Shown piece after piece: positions 39,263-48,131 of a DNA stretch of 64,000 bases. This DNA comes from CANMXU01 sp052030545. Its GTDB lineage: Bacteria > Pseudomonadota > Gammaproteobacteria > Enterobacterales > Alteromonadaceae. The notes under the pieces are model-generated. The model was not told the origin of the DNA and made no database searches. It worked only from the letters and a program-made list of their open reading frames with translations. The stretch lies in contig NZ_JBPDIH010000011.1 in the NCBI RefSeq assembly GCF_052030545.1, positions 62,001-126,000 of the forward strand, read 5' to 3'. Each line of letters begins with the position of its first letter. Position 1 is the first letter of the stretch. Position numbers and translations under genes: made by a program.

Positions 39263-40142
39263 TCGCGGTCACCAGTTGATTCAGCCAGCCATCGGCAGTG
39301 CTTGTGCGGTAGACTAATGAATAAGCTTCAACATTGTTAATGGCAACATCGGTAAGCTCAATAATGCGAAATTGAGCTTCATCGATTATCACGTCTGGTA
39401 CATAAGCAAGCGCGGCGCCTTGCTTGACCACAGACAATAAGGAACTAATATCATCAGTTCGAAACGGAATTTTTCTCGAAAATTGATGATCGGGCCAGCC
39501 ATCAGAACCTACCCCGCGTGCTATGCCACAAAATGGCGAAGTGTTAGGACAGACAAAACCATGAGTTAATAGCGCATTCATCGTTACCTTTCCTTCAGGA
39601 AAAGCGTTAAAAATAGCATGTTCAGGTGAAGCAATAAGCTTACTGCAAGTACTGCCTAGCGAAATGGTCGTTAATTCAGGTTTGCTCTCGCCAGCGATCG
39701 CAGCATCGGTGACAATGGCGATATGAGCTTGACCGTTTTCGAGTTTATCTAACGCATCTCCTTCATAAATGGGATCGACAGTCATGGCTATTTTATCTTG
39801 AGGTATGTGTGGAATAATGCGTTGTAAGCTTGCCTCTAACAACACCGTCGGTCCCGACAAGTGCAATTGATACTTAACATGATTATCGGTAAATTCACTA
39901 CACATTTGCTCGTATTCATGGATGAGATTTAAGGCATAGCCAATAAATTTTTTGCCATGACTATTGAGCTTTATCGTGCGACCAATACGGTCAAACAGCT
40001 TTGTATGTAGCTTATGTTCAATTTTTTTTAACGTTTTCGACAGGGCACCAGCTGTAATATTTAACGCATTAGCGCTTACTTGAATATTTTGTGAATGCGC
40101 CAAATGAACAATACGTTGCAACTCTTCAATCTGCATAACCAT
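39249..40142 (-). CDS. LysR-family transcriptional regulator
   Basis: A 297-residue regulator with an N-terminal HTH (IQVSANALNITAGALSKTLKKIEHKL) and a substrate-binding domain. It is divergent from the two-gene operon starting at 40236 and probably controls it; the 93-base gap contains a TTTCC-CATAT-GGAAA dyad at its start codon. Confidence 0.88.
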   Translation of the reverse strand: MVMQIEELQRIVHLAHSQNIQVSANALNITAGALSKTLKKIEHKLHTKLFDRIGRTIKLNSHGKKFIGYALNLIHEYEQMCSEFTDNHVKYQLHLSGPTVLLEASLQRIIPHIPQDKIAMTVDPIYEGDALDKLENGQAHIAIVTDAAIAGESKPELTTISLGSTCSKLIASPEHAIFNAFPEGKVTMNALLTHGFVCPNTSPFCGIARGVGSDGWPDHQFSRKIPFRTDDISSLLSVVKQGAALAYVPDVIIDEAQFRIIELTDVAINNVEAYSLVYRTSTADGWLNQLVTAIKKH

Positions 40143-40235
40143 TTCCCATATGGAAACAAAAACTACTTATTATTCGATTATATATAAACAATCAATATTC
40201 TACTATAGCGCATTATTTGATTCACCAAACAAACG

Positions 40236-40931
40236 ATGTCGTCTATGCCTATTAACGTTATTACCTCAATCTTATTGTGCTTCAGCCTAATCTGTAGTGT
40301 ATTTTTTTCATCTAGTAGCGCAGCATTCAATCAGCCCAAGCCTCATCAACATCATAACTTAATGGGATCACACGGCATGGTTTTATTATTTAATGCCAAC
40401 GAGGGGTTATTTGCCAGCCATTTACCCTTGTATGCTCATCCGCATAATTATCAAATTATCTATAAAGTAACACTTGATAATCCGCAGCGATTAACGCCTT
40501 TATTTGAAAAAGGTCTAGTAACTGTATTGCCGGAAAATTTTGATTTAGCCAGATTAATTAACGGCGAGCGTTTCTCACTAAGTACCACCTTTTTTGAAGG
40601 TCATTTTGAACGTGGTGGTAAAGCTATTTTTTCAGCCCAATTACACTTTGAGCTACAAATACTTAGCGAACAAGTTGAGCCTAGCTTTAGCGCGAATAAC
40701 GCACTTTTCTATCGTATTGCCATTAGCGATAACACCGCAGTTGTTGCCCATAAAATTCAAAGTGCACCATCATTTGATGCCATTGGCTTTATTAATATCA
40801 CCCAAAAAGAAAATTCGACGCCACTGAGCTGCGACCAGCCAATAGCACGCGAGGCTAATATCATTAAAAAGCACTTTGCTCAATGTTTAGATGCTAGCTT
40901 TGATTACATCGAAACACAGGACTTTAACTAA
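40236..40931 (+). CDS. Predicted exported protein of unknown function
   Basis: A 231-residue protein with an N-terminal signal peptide (hydrophobic run to about residue 30, SSAAF). The mature protein begins with a His-rich stretch (PKPHQHHNLMGSHG), which might bind metal, and has a beta-rich pattern with two cysteines near the C-terminus. Its stop overlaps the start of the metallo-beta-lactamase-fold gene by one base, so the two are translated together. No family recognised. Confidence 0.6.
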   Translation: MSSMPINVITSILLCFSLICSVFFSSSSAAFNQPKPHQHHNLMGSHGMVLLFNANEGLFASHLPLYAHPHNYQIIYKVTLDNPQRLTPLFEKGLVTVLPENFDLARLINGERFSLSTTFFEGHFERGGKAIFSAQLHFELQILSEQVEPSFSANNALFYRIAISDNTAVVAHKIQSAPSFDAIGFINITQKENSTPLSCDQPIAREANIIKKHFAQCLDASFDYIETQDFN

Positions 40932-41863
40932 TGAAGAACTTCAAAATACTATGCTTGGCAGTGTTATTAGCAATGTCTAGCATCAGCTATTCCGCTCATG
41001 CAGATCCTGCACTTTCAGATATCAAAAAGCTCAAACATAAATCGTGGTTTAGCGGCGCAGAAAACTGCCATTTAACGCAACAGCCTGCTATTGAGGTTTA
41101 TCAATATAATTTAGACAGTTATATCTTGCGTCAAAATAAGTGCTTGCATTATGAAGCCCCTTTTATTTATCTCTTATTTGGTAAAGAACGTGCCTTACTT
41201 ATTGATACTGGCGCGACCGCTGACCCAGACAAATTCCCGTTAGCCGAGCAAGTAAAATTAATAATGGCAAAGCGAGCAAAACAACTAAAACTAGCAAGTT
41301 CGAGTTTACCTTTGCTGGTCGCCCATTCACATAGCCATAGCGATCACATCGCCGCCGACCACCAATTTAGCGCACTAAAACATGCTGAGGTGATTAATAC
41401 GCATGATACTAAAGCACTGGTTGATGCATTTTCATTGTCGAATTGGCCTTTAGAAAACGTAAAGTTTGACCTTGGAGACAGACCGGTCACCATTATTCCC
41501 ACTCCCGGACACCAAGCACAAGCGATAAGCTTTTACGATCAGCAAAATGCCTGGTTGTTAACTGGCGACTCCGTTTATCCAGGGCGTTTATATGTACGTA
41601 ACTGGCAAGTGTACAAAAACAGTATTCAACGGCTAGTAAGCTTTTCTCAGGAGCATCAGGTTTTAGCCGTTCTCGGAGCACACATCGAAATGTCGACCAA
41701 AGCCAACGTCGATTACCCAGTTGAAAGCACTTATCATGCTAATGAAATGTCATTAGTGCTGTCAGTAACAGATCTTAAGCATTTGCATGAAAAACTAACA
41801 GCGCTCGGCGATACGCCACGAAAATTGGGCATAGGTAAGATGATTATTTATCCCGTCAACTAA
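40931..41863 (+). CDS. Exported metallo-beta-lactamase-fold hydrolase
   Basis: A 310-residue protein with a signal peptide (cleavage near SAHAD). The MBL metal motif HSHSDH (His134, His136, Asp138, His139) is complete, with further ligands in TPGHQ (His194), TGDS (Asp213) and LGAHIEMS. The substrate cannot be told from the sequence; carbapenemase signatures are not evident. It forms a coupled pair with the His-rich exported protein, under a divergent LysR regulator. Confidence 0.8.
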   Translation: MKNFKILCLAVLLAMSSISYSAHADPALSDIKKLKHKSWFSGAENCHLTQQPAIEVYQYNLDSYILRQNKCLHYEAPFIYLLFGKERALLIDTGATADPDKFPLAEQVKLIMAKRAKQLKLASSSLPLLVAHSHSHSDHIAADHQFSALKHAEVINTHDTKALVDAFSLSNWPLENVKFDLGDRPVTIIPTPGHQAQAISFYDQQNAWLLTGDSVYPGRLYVRNWQVYKNSIQRLVSFSQEHQVLAVLGAHIEMSTKANVDYPVESTYHANEMSLVLSVTDLKHLHEKLTALGDTPRKLGIGKMIIYPVN

Positions 41864-42072
41864 TATCACTATTGTCTAAACCATCAATAATAAAAGATGA
41901 ACAGTAATTACCGCCTACTCTTTTTGTTTTTACTGTTCACTAAAAATAATACCAGCCTCATCGTTTTTCCTTAGCCTATTCAAACTTAAATCTGCCAAAA
42001 GAAAACCAATTTCTATTTCACACCGTATACGTTAATACCACTAACACATCAGGCATTATTATGCTCTCAACA

Positions 42073-42252
42073 ATGTTTTCAATCTTTAAAAAAGATCCGA
42101 TTAAAAAACTGGATAACGCTTACGAAATTAAGCTTGAACAAGCCATGTTGGCACAGAGAAATGGTGATATTAAATCTTATGCGATGATAACAAACGAAGC
42201 TGAACAGATTAAAAAGCAGATAATCGAACTTCAACAATCATCAAATAGTTAA
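42073..42252 (+). CDS. DUF6435 family small protein
   Basis: A 59-residue helical protein, MFSIFKKDPIKKLDNAYE followed by AMLAQRNGDIKSYAMIT and EAEQIKKQI. This matches a widespread gammaproteobacterial family of small charged proteins of unknown function (DUF6435, from memory). ATG 42073 matches the usual family start; ATG 42061 would add four residues. Confidence 0.72.
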   Translation: MFSIFKKDPIKKLDNAYEIKLEQAMLAQRNGDIKSYAMITNEAEQIKKQIIELQQSSNS

Positions 42253-42351
42253 ACAGCGAAACTTGTTGCCTATACAGCGCCATTAATGATCTTAAATTGC
42301 AAAGCACACGTAACTTATTATTAGCTGTTAATAATTATCAGGAATGCTGTT

Positions 42352-43011
42352 ATGACCTACATCACCCGCGAAGCGCTGCTCAATATGGATTCACGCTACA
42401 GGGCAAAGTTAATTAATAGTTTGTCTGGTTTTAAAAGCGTTAATCTTATTGGCTCAATAAACGATAAAGACCAAACTAATTTAGCAATATTTAGCTCGGT
42501 CATTCATCTGGGAGCTTCGCCTGCCCTCGTTGCATTTATTATGCGTCCAAGCAGTGTCGAACGACATACCTTAGAAAATATTCAACAAACGGGTCAATAT
42601 ACCATTAATCAAGTCAACACAGATTTTTGGCAAGGGGCTCACCAAACTTCAGCTCGTTATGAAAGACACCAGAGTGAGTTTGAAGAAGTCGCTTTAAGCA
42701 TGCAATTTATCGACAATATATCAGCTCCGTTTGTGAAAGAAAGTCAATTGAAGTACGCCGTGGCACTGAAAGAAATACTACCAATAACGCTTAATAACAC
42801 GCTATTGGTTATCGGCGAGATAACAGACATTATCTGTACGGAGCAAGCTATTCAGCCCGATGGCTATATTGATATTGAGTCGTTAGGTGCGGTCACTGTT
42901 TCTGGTTTAGACAGTTATCATTCAACTCATCGATTGTCGCGCCTAAGTTATGCAAAACCTGACACTTCTTTAGTTGAACTCAATTTAGTTGGCTCACCAC
43001 ACCTTGGCTAA
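42352..43011 (+). CDS. Flavin reductase-like FMN-binding protein
   Basis: A 219-residue split-barrel flavoprotein. LSGFKSVNLIGSIN, IHLGASPALVAFIMRPSS and TGQYTINQV follow the pattern of the flavin reductase-like family. A typical role is NAD(P)H:FMN reduction or acting as an FMN-dependent oxidoreductase. It is the first of four same-strand genes (flavin reductase, DUF3429, DCC protein, SDR) with short gaps that probably form an operon. Confidence 0.8.
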   Translation: MTYITREALLNMDSRYRAKLINSLSGFKSVNLIGSINDKDQTNLAIFSSVIHLGASPALVAFIMRPSSVERHTLENIQQTGQYTINQVNTDFWQGAHQTSARYERHQSEFEEVALSMQFIDNISAPFVKESQLKYAVALKEILPITLNNTLLVIGEITDIICTEQAIQPDGYIDIESLGAVTVSGLDSYHSTHRLSRLSYAKPDTSLVELNLVGSPHLG

Positions 43012-43044
43012 ACGATGTACTCTACATTAAGGACATATCATTCA

Positions 43045-43524
43045 ATGAAAACATGGCAATGGCTAGGTTATTTGGGACTAATTCCTTTTATCGCGTGTTT
43101 ATGGTTAACAACGTTTCCTTTGGACAACGTCGCCGTTGATCCGCAGCAAGGTTTTGTTTTTTATAGCGCCATTATTTTGAGTTTTATTGCAGGTACCTTA
43201 TGGCAAAAGGACCATACGATTTGCAAGGAGAATAAAAAATCGGAGCACCAAGTACTTAATCAATTAGAACAGCATCGCTGTGCATTGCCATCAAAACAAA
43301 TTGTCAGCAACGTTTTTTGTTTATTGGCCTTCGGTTGCTTGTTACTTCCTATTTTTTACGGATTACTGATCCTGCCATTAGGTTACTTAACCTTACTGTT
43401 GGCAGAATATGTGCTTTACCGCGGCAATGACCAAACATTCACTAAGTCTTATTTTTTGATGAGATTTACATTAACTGTATTGGTAACTTCTTTGCATTGT
43501 ATTGCGCTGCTACTTTGGTTTTAA
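43045..43524 (+). CDS. DUF3429 inner-membrane protein
   Basis: A 159-residue membrane protein with helices at about 5-22, 35-52, 87-118 and 135-158. WLGYLGLIPFIACLW at the start and FYSAIILSFIAGTLW match DUF3429. The usual family start corresponds to ATG 43045 (MKTWQW), which has AAGGA 11 bases upstream; ATG 43015 is also in frame. Function unknown. Confidence 0.75.
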   Translation: MKTWQWLGYLGLIPFIACLWLTTFPLDNVAVDPQQGFVFYSAIILSFIAGTLWQKDHTICKENKKSEHQVLNQLEQHRCALPSKQIVSNVFCLLAFGCLLLPIFYGLLILPLGYLTLLLAEYVLYRGNDQTFTKSYFLMRFTLTVLVTSLHCIALLLWF

Positions 43525-43548
43525 ATCTTAGGTTCAATAGGGTTAACA

Positions 43549-44013
43549 ATGACCACGAGAAAATATACATGCGATAAATTAGTCATTTTTTATGATGGCA
43601 ATTGCCCGTTATGCAGTTTAGAAATGCAAAAGTTAAAACAGCATGACGCCAACAACCAAATCGAATTGGTTAACTTGCATCAAGCAAATTTTAATACACT
43701 TTATCCCGACATTAATTTTAATAAAGCCATGACTATTTTACATGGCGTGTACCAAAAAAAATTATTACTCGGTTTAAATGTCACTCACCGAGCATGGACC
43801 ATAGTGGGCAAAGGAGCCTTTGTTGCACCGTTGCAGTTGCCGATTGTTAAACAGCTGGCTCACTGCTTTTACTTATTAGTCGCCAAGTATCGTCACCCAC
43901 TATCTCAATTTATCTATCGACGTTTAGGCATTGGCACCAACACCTGTGAGCTAGGAGTGTGTTATGAAAAGTCCGCTAAAGAAACCAACAACATTGATCA
44001 TCGGCGCCAATAG
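43549..44013 (+). CDS. DCC-family thiol-disulfide oxidoreductase (DUF393)
   Basis: A 154-residue protein with the defining FYDGNCPLCSLEM motif at residue 12, carrying the DxxCPxC thiols. The rest is helical with the conserved HGVY and RAWTIVGKG segments. The family is predicted to do thiol-disulfide exchange. Its 3' end overlaps the next gene by 50 bases, in another frame. Confidence 0.85.
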   Translation: MTTRKYTCDKLVIFYDGNCPLCSLEMQKLKQHDANNQIELVNLHQANFNTLYPDINFNKAMTILHGVYQKKLLLGLNVTHRAWTIVGKGAFVAPLQLPIVKQLAHCFYLLVAKYRHPLSQFIYRRLGIGTNTCELGVCYEKSAKETNNIDHRRQ

Positions 44014-44707
44014 CAGTATTGCAAAAGCACTAGCCAAGCAAGCCATCTGTGATGATATTTCGTTAGTTATTATCAGCCGCCACATTGACTTCTATCAGCG
44101 GCAACCATTTAACGACACTCAACTCATTTGGGTGGAGAATTACAGTGAACATGAGATCATCAATGCTATTGCAGCGATTGACTTTGATAAACGCATCAAT
44201 ATTTCTCAAATATTTATTTGTCATGGCGTATTGCACAACAAGCGCTGCCAACCCGAGAAACGTTTAGAAGATTTTTCGGCGGATGCTTTTAGCGAAATAA
44301 TTCAAGCAAATACCATTACACCAATGCTGTGGTTAAAACACTTAGTGCCGAAATTAACGCACAAAAAGCCGTGTACTATAGTGGTGTTCACCGCGCGAGT
44401 AGGTAGTATTAATGATAACCAATTAGGTGGTTGGTATAGTTACAGAACATCAAAAGCAGCCATGAATATGCTGTTAAAAACAGCGGCGGTAGAATTAGCA
44501 AGGCGTGCTAAACATATTAAATTAATCTCTTTTCATCCGGGCACAACCGACACCCCGTTGTCGAAACCTTTTCAAAAAAACGTGCCCGCTAAAAAGCTCT
44601 TCACCCCTGAATTTGTCGCTCAGCAACTACTGGTTATTGTCAAAAAATCAGAGCACGACGGTCAAGTAAGTTATGTTGATTGGCAGGGAAAGACAATTGC
44701 TTGGTAG
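43964..44707 (+). CDS. Short-chain dehydrogenase/reductase
   Basis: A 247-residue SDR with a variant cofactor-binding motif (LIIGANSSIAKALA), a catalytic serine region (IVVFTARVGSI) and YSYRTSKAAMNM, which holds the YxxxK pair. HPGTTDTPLSKPF follows, as in C-factor-like SDRs. The start overlaps the DCC gene by 50 bases, an unusually long overlap for coupled genes. Its stop lies two bases from the end of the YjbR-like fragment on the other strand. Confidence 0.85.
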   Translation: MKSPLKKPTTLIIGANSSIAKALAKQAICDDISLVIISRHIDFYQRQPFNDTQLIWVENYSEHEIINAIAAIDFDKRINISQIFICHGVLHNKRCQPEKRLEDFSADAFSEIIQANTITPMLWLKHLVPKLTHKKPCTIVVFTARVGSINDNQLGGWYSYRTSKAAMNMLLKTAAVELARRAKHIKLISFHPGTTDTPLSKPFQKNVPAKKLFTPEFVAQQLLVIVKKSEHDGQVSYVDWQGKTIAW

Positions 44708-44708
44708 T

Positions 44709-44886
44709 TTACATGTGTAACAAGATCGATTGCTGATCTTTCTTGGTCATTTTACTAACGACTAATTTAAACGAATTATCAATCATGCGCTCCTTCTCTT
44801 AAGAAAAGAGTCACCTTGCGAAATTGAGCCATCTAAAATGATCGTGTTCCATAATTTTTTAAATATATAAACATTAACGCTACTTT
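44709..44886 (-). pseudogene. Broken 3' fragment of an MmcQ/YjbR-like gene (copy A)
   Basis: On the minus strand this reads KLWNTIILDGSISQGD, then breaks frame at a 14-base net insertion near 44790-44806, and resumes as MIDNSFKLVVSKMTKKDQQS to a stop at 44709. It is clearly homologous to the C-terminal third of the intact gene at 51933-52322 and closer still to the fragment at 47901-48071, sharing about 30 of 36 bases upstream of the Trp codon. No N-terminal domain is present. Confidence 0.85.
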
Positions 44887-44983
44887 TTTCAAAATCAGTC
44901 AGTGAAAAGAGCTTACCTATCTTGATTTAAATGCATTGTTAACCTAGGTTTTAGTGCACACATAGCTTAAAGGACTAAATATA

Positions 44984-46171
44984 ATGCAACATAGCAAAGC
45001 CCACTGGACGAGGGCAATTTTCCTCTTGTTCTTTATAAGCAACCTTGCTATTAGCCATGATGGTCATAAAAATGAAGATATTGTATTAAATGATTTGGGT
45101 AATTTGGGCGAAGTTAACTTTGATATTTCATGCGATGCACAGTCACAAAAAGCCTTTAATACTGGCTTAGGGCTTTTACACCATATGATGTACGCGCAAG
45201 CCGAGCAGCTTTTTCAAAAGTGGCTAACACAAAAGCCAGAATGTGCAATGTTATATTGGGGCTATTCAATGTCATTATTTCATCCACTGTGGCCGGATAA
45301 AATCACCAAAGAAGCGTTGGCTAATGGTCAACAAGCACTAACCAAAGCGCAGAAACTTCAACCGTCACCACGTGAAAAAGCCTATATTTCTAGCGCAAAC
45401 AAATACTACGATAACTGGCAAAGCATTCCTGAAAAAGCGCGCATTGCATCATGGGCAAATGCGCATGAAAAACTTTATCAAGACTACCCTAACGATATAG
45501 ATGCAACGGCTTTTTACGCGTTATCTCAGCTTGTGATCGCATCGGCAACAGACAAAAGCTTTTCTACCAATAAAAAGGTAGGAAAAATTCTGACAACAGT
45601 TTTAGATAAACAGCCATTACATCCGAGCGCTATTCATTACAGTATTCACGCCTACGATAATCCAGTGCTGGCAACATTGGGATTAACGCCCGCTCGAGCC
45701 TACGATAAAATTGCGCCAGATGTTCCCCATGCCTTACATATGCCCACGCATATTTTTGTTAGGCTTGGAGAATGGCAAGACACGATTCATTGGAATGCTC
45801 GCTCGGCAGCCGCTGCGCTTAAATATCCCACTAAAGCATCAACCTCCATGCATTATGTACATGCGCTAGATTACAAGATATACGGCTTATTGCAGTTGGG
45901 CGAAGCGCAAAAAGCACACGAAACACTAGGTGAAATCGCATCACATCACCCAATACAAAATACATTTCCTGCGGCATATGCACTTGCAGCAATGCCGGCG
46001 AGAATGACGCTTGAACAACAAAATTGGTTGCAAGCCAGCCAACTTAAAACGAGCCACCCTAGTTACATCAGTTGGGAAAAATTTCCTCAGGTTGAGGCGA
46101 TAACTTATTTCGCTCGTGGCATTGGTTCAGCTAGAAGCAATAACCTACCCAGTGCAAATGAAAATTTATAG
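44984..46171 (+). CDS. TPR-type exported protein, probably truncated
   Basis: A 395-residue protein with a signal peptide (to about SHDGH). LLHHMMYAQAEQLFQKWL, CAMLYWGYSMSLFHPLW, HYSIHAYDNPVLATLGL and PHALHMPTHIFVRLGEW are signatures of a helical-repeat family of unknown function that, as I recall it, is usually about 550-600 residues long. The protein stops shortly after the conserved ARGIGSARS segment, where relatives continue for some 150 residues. The stop is followed at once by a hairpin. It is probably a C-terminally truncated gene, though it could still be expressed. Confidence 0.65.
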   Translation: MQHSKAHWTRAIFLLFFISNLAISHDGHKNEDIVLNDLGNLGEVNFDISCDAQSQKAFNTGLGLLHHMMYAQAEQLFQKWLTQKPECAMLYWGYSMSLFHPLWPDKITKEALANGQQALTKAQKLQPSPREKAYISSANKYYDNWQSIPEKARIASWANAHEKLYQDYPNDIDATAFYALSQLVIASATDKSFSTNKKVGKILTTVLDKQPLHPSAIHYSIHAYDNPVLATLGLTPARAYDKIAPDVPHALHMPTHIFVRLGEWQDTIHWNARSAAAALKYPTKASTSMHYVHALDYKIYGLLQLGEAQKAHETLGEIASHHPIQNTFPAAYALAAMPARMTLEQQNWLQASQLKTSHPSYISWEKFPQVEAITYFARGIGSARSNNLPSANENL

Positions 46172-46196
46172 GGTGAGATTTTTACATTCACCCTAT
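46168..46196 (+). terminator. Hairpin overlapping the stop of the truncated TPR gene
   Basis: ATAGGGTGA at 46168-46176 pairs perfectly with TCACCCTAT at 46188-46196; TTAGCTTTCTT follows. The stop codon TAG (46169-46171) is inside the left arm. Confidence 0.55.
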
Positions 46197-46205
46197 TTAG
46201 CTTTC

Positions 46206-46583
46206 TTAAATATTATGCCTTTTTAACTGCCAAGAACTTACGATTGTCAATATTAAGAAGAAAGCGGGGTCACTCCAGCCAAATCCAACAAAAATACCAA
46301 CTATTCCTGCATAGGCTGTTATTACTACACCAAGTAAGTTTGTAACTATCAGAGCTTTTAAAAGCTGTTCAACCGCCTCTTCATCACTAATCTTCCTGAG
46401 AAATAAACTAACAGCAGCTAATCCACCTAAAAATATACTAGTATGTTGTGATAAAAAATTTGCGTACTTATCATTGATTTCCAATCCATATATAGGCCAA
46501 ATTTGTGTAGGTAGAAAAAATAATGCTAAAGCAAAAACTAAGTAGATAGTCCCATGAACTGTGAAAAATGTTTGATTACTCAT
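46206..46583 (-). CDS. Small inner-membrane protein, four helices
   Basis: A 125-residue protein with helices at about 8-27, 45-64, 76-98 and 100-119. I do not recognise the family; it resembles in size and layout small four-helix proteins of the DoxX/DUF4345 kind. It starts three bases after ydhR on the same strand and is probably cotranscribed with it. Confidence 0.65.
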   Translation of the reverse strand: MSNQTFFTVHGTIYLVFALALFFLPTQIWPIYGLEINDKYANFLSQHTSIFLGGLAAVSLFLRKISDEEAVEQLLKALIVTNLLGVVITAYAGIVGIFVGFGWSDPAFFLILTIVSSWQLKRHNI

Positions 46584-46586
46584 CTT

Positions 46587-46901
46587 TTAGTTACCTTCGT
46601 GAAATACAGGACCTTGGTTAATTTTAGTTAATGGTAAATTTACATCAAAAATTATTCCTCTGACTTCTTTTACGCCCATTTCCTTCAATCGACTTGAATG
46701 CATTTCTAAATAATCTTGGGCGTTTTTTTCATTTTGAAATAGATAAATTCCACCACCAAGCTTTCTAGACGCATTTTCTGTCCAAATTTTCCAAATTAAG
46801 CCTTCCTCTTTATTAATAGACTTTGCCAGTTCAACAAGGGCTTTTGACATTTCTTCACCCATTGCTCCTTGATAATCAAAATCAACTTGTAATAGTTTCA
46901 T
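46587..46901 (-). CDS. ydhR: YdhR-type putative monooxygenase
   Basis: A 104-residue ferredoxin-like (dimeric alpha/beta barrel) protein. LLQVDFDYQGAMGEEM, GLIWKIWTENASRKLGGGIY, LFQNEKNAQDYLEMH and IFDVNLPLTKINQ align closely with E. coli YdhR. That protein is placed among antibiotic-biosynthesis-type monooxygenases but has no proven reaction. It is divergent from a LysR gene that may control it. Confidence 0.85.
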   Translation of the reverse strand: MKLLQVDFDYQGAMGEEMSKALVELAKSINKEEGLIWKIWTENASRKLGGGIYLFQNEKNAQDYLEMHSSRLKEMGVKEVRGIIFDVNLPLTKINQGPVFHEGN

Positions 46902-46966
46902 TGTGTAGTCTCCAGTAATGACACTTTGTGCGTTTTGTTTTCTATTGTTGAAATTATTAACTACAA

Positions 46967-46980
46967 TTAATGCACATTAA
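46967..46980. promoter_or_regulatory. Dyad in the ydhR/LysR intergenic region
   Basis: TTAATG-CA-CATTAA, a 14-base dyad between divergent ydhR and the LysR gene. It could be the regulator's site; evidence is position and symmetry only. Confidence 0.3.
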
Positions 46981-47027
46981 AGTTCATAATTTTGCCATTT
47001 TATGTTCAAAAAACTGACAGGTTGTAT

Positions 47028-47909
47028 ATGAGATTAAAGAGCACTCTTGAACAATGGGTTACATTACAAGAAGTTGATAAAGCAGGAAGTATCCAAGCCG
47101 CAGCTTTGTTACTCAATAAAAGTCACACTACGTTAATCTATTCAATTAAAAAATTGGAAACACAATTAGGTGTGAAACTGCTTGAAATACATGGGCGGCG
47201 TTCCGTATTAACTAATCATGCTAAATCTTTACTCAGAAGAGCTACAAGTATGATTGAGCAAGCTAGGGACTTAGAAGAAATAAGTCACCAACTCTCCAAA
47301 GGTGTGGAATCTGAAATTATTGTTTCAATGGATCACCTTTGCGAGCCTTCTTTACTATATCGTCCAATGAAAGAATTCTTAAAAATTAACTCCACCACAT
47401 CTATACATGTTCGTGAAACATCTCTATCTAAAACCACTAACATGGTCACAAGTAAGAAAGCTGATGTTTCAATCATAACGCTACCAATAACAAACTATCC
47501 AGCGCAGGTGTTTTCTTTAACCACTATGATTCCAGTAGTATCTACTAATCATCCTCTTGCCAAATTGGAATCAATTTGCATTTCAGATTTAGCTAATCAT
47601 TGTCAAATAGTGATACGAGATTTAGGTGGAGATCAATCAAATAACAATACTAAAGATGTAGGATGGCTAAAGGCAAACCAAAGAATCACCGTAGATAACT
47701 TTGATCATGCTTTAAGAGCGATTGAGCATGGACTTGGGTTTTGTCGCTTACCTGAACATATTTTACAACAGCAAAACAACGAAAAATTAAAAGTAATCAA
47801 AATTGAACAAAATGAGAAATATCAAGTACCTTTACATATTACATTGCCTAAAGGAAGCAAAACAGGAAGTGCCGCGTTAGCGTTTTATGAAATGCTATTA
47901 TTAAATTGA
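47028..47909 (+). CDS. LysR-family transcriptional regulator
   Basis: A 293-residue regulator with HTH AGSIQAAALLLNKSHTTLIYSIKKLE and an effector-binding domain. ATG 47028 has AGG six bases upstream; an upstream TTG (46992) would add 12 residues without a ribosome binding site. It is divergent from ydhR and the membrane gene. Its last nine bases overlap the YjbR-like fragment on the other strand. Confidence 0.87.
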   Translation: MRLKSTLEQWVTLQEVDKAGSIQAAALLLNKSHTTLIYSIKKLETQLGVKLLEIHGRRSVLTNHAKSLLRRATSMIEQARDLEEISHQLSKGVESEIIVSMDHLCEPSLLYRPMKEFLKINSTTSIHVRETSLSKTTNMVTSKKADVSIITLPITNYPAQVFSLTTMIPVVSTNHPLAKLESICISDLANHCQIVIRDLGGDQSNNNTKDVGWLKANQRITVDNFDHALRAIEHGLGFCRLPEHILQQQNNEKLKVIKIEQNEKYQVPLHITLPKGSKTGSAALAFYEMLLLN

Positions 47910-48071
47910 TAAATACACCAAGAGAGATGCTTGATCTTTCTTAGTCATCTTGCTAACCACCAACAAATAAGAATTATCGATCATGCGCTCAATTTCACCT
48001 TGCGGAATTGAGCCATCTAAAATGATCGTGTTCCATAATTTTTTAATCATATAATCGTTAGCACTACTCAT
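47901..48071 (-). pseudogene. Short MmcQ/YjbR-like 3' fragment, intact ORF (copy B)
   Basis: A 56-codon ORF, too short for usual gene calls, reading MSSANDYMIKKLWNTIILDG and then SIPQGEIERMIDNS and VVSKMTKKDQ. It equals the C-terminal part of the intact gene at 51933-52322 but lacks its first 76 or so residues. It has its own ATG with AAAGGA five bases upstream, so it could be translated as a mini-protein. Copy A at 44709 shares its upstream bases, so both derive from the same shortened version. Confidence 0.75.
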
Positions 48072-48131
48072 TTTAATCCTTTAGACAAATAATGTGCTGA
48101 CCAAATAATTGTTAATCCTAAAGTCTACCCT

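Noticed and set aside
41864..42060. Inverted repeat TGAACAGTAA with its complement
   Set aside because: The loop of about 22 bases and lack of a T run make a terminator unlikely; no function could be supported.
47901..48071. YjbR 3' fragments considered as attachment sites of an integrative element
   Set aside because: No integrase gene lies between the copies, and they differ at many bases, so true att repeats are not supported; kept only as a repeat finding.
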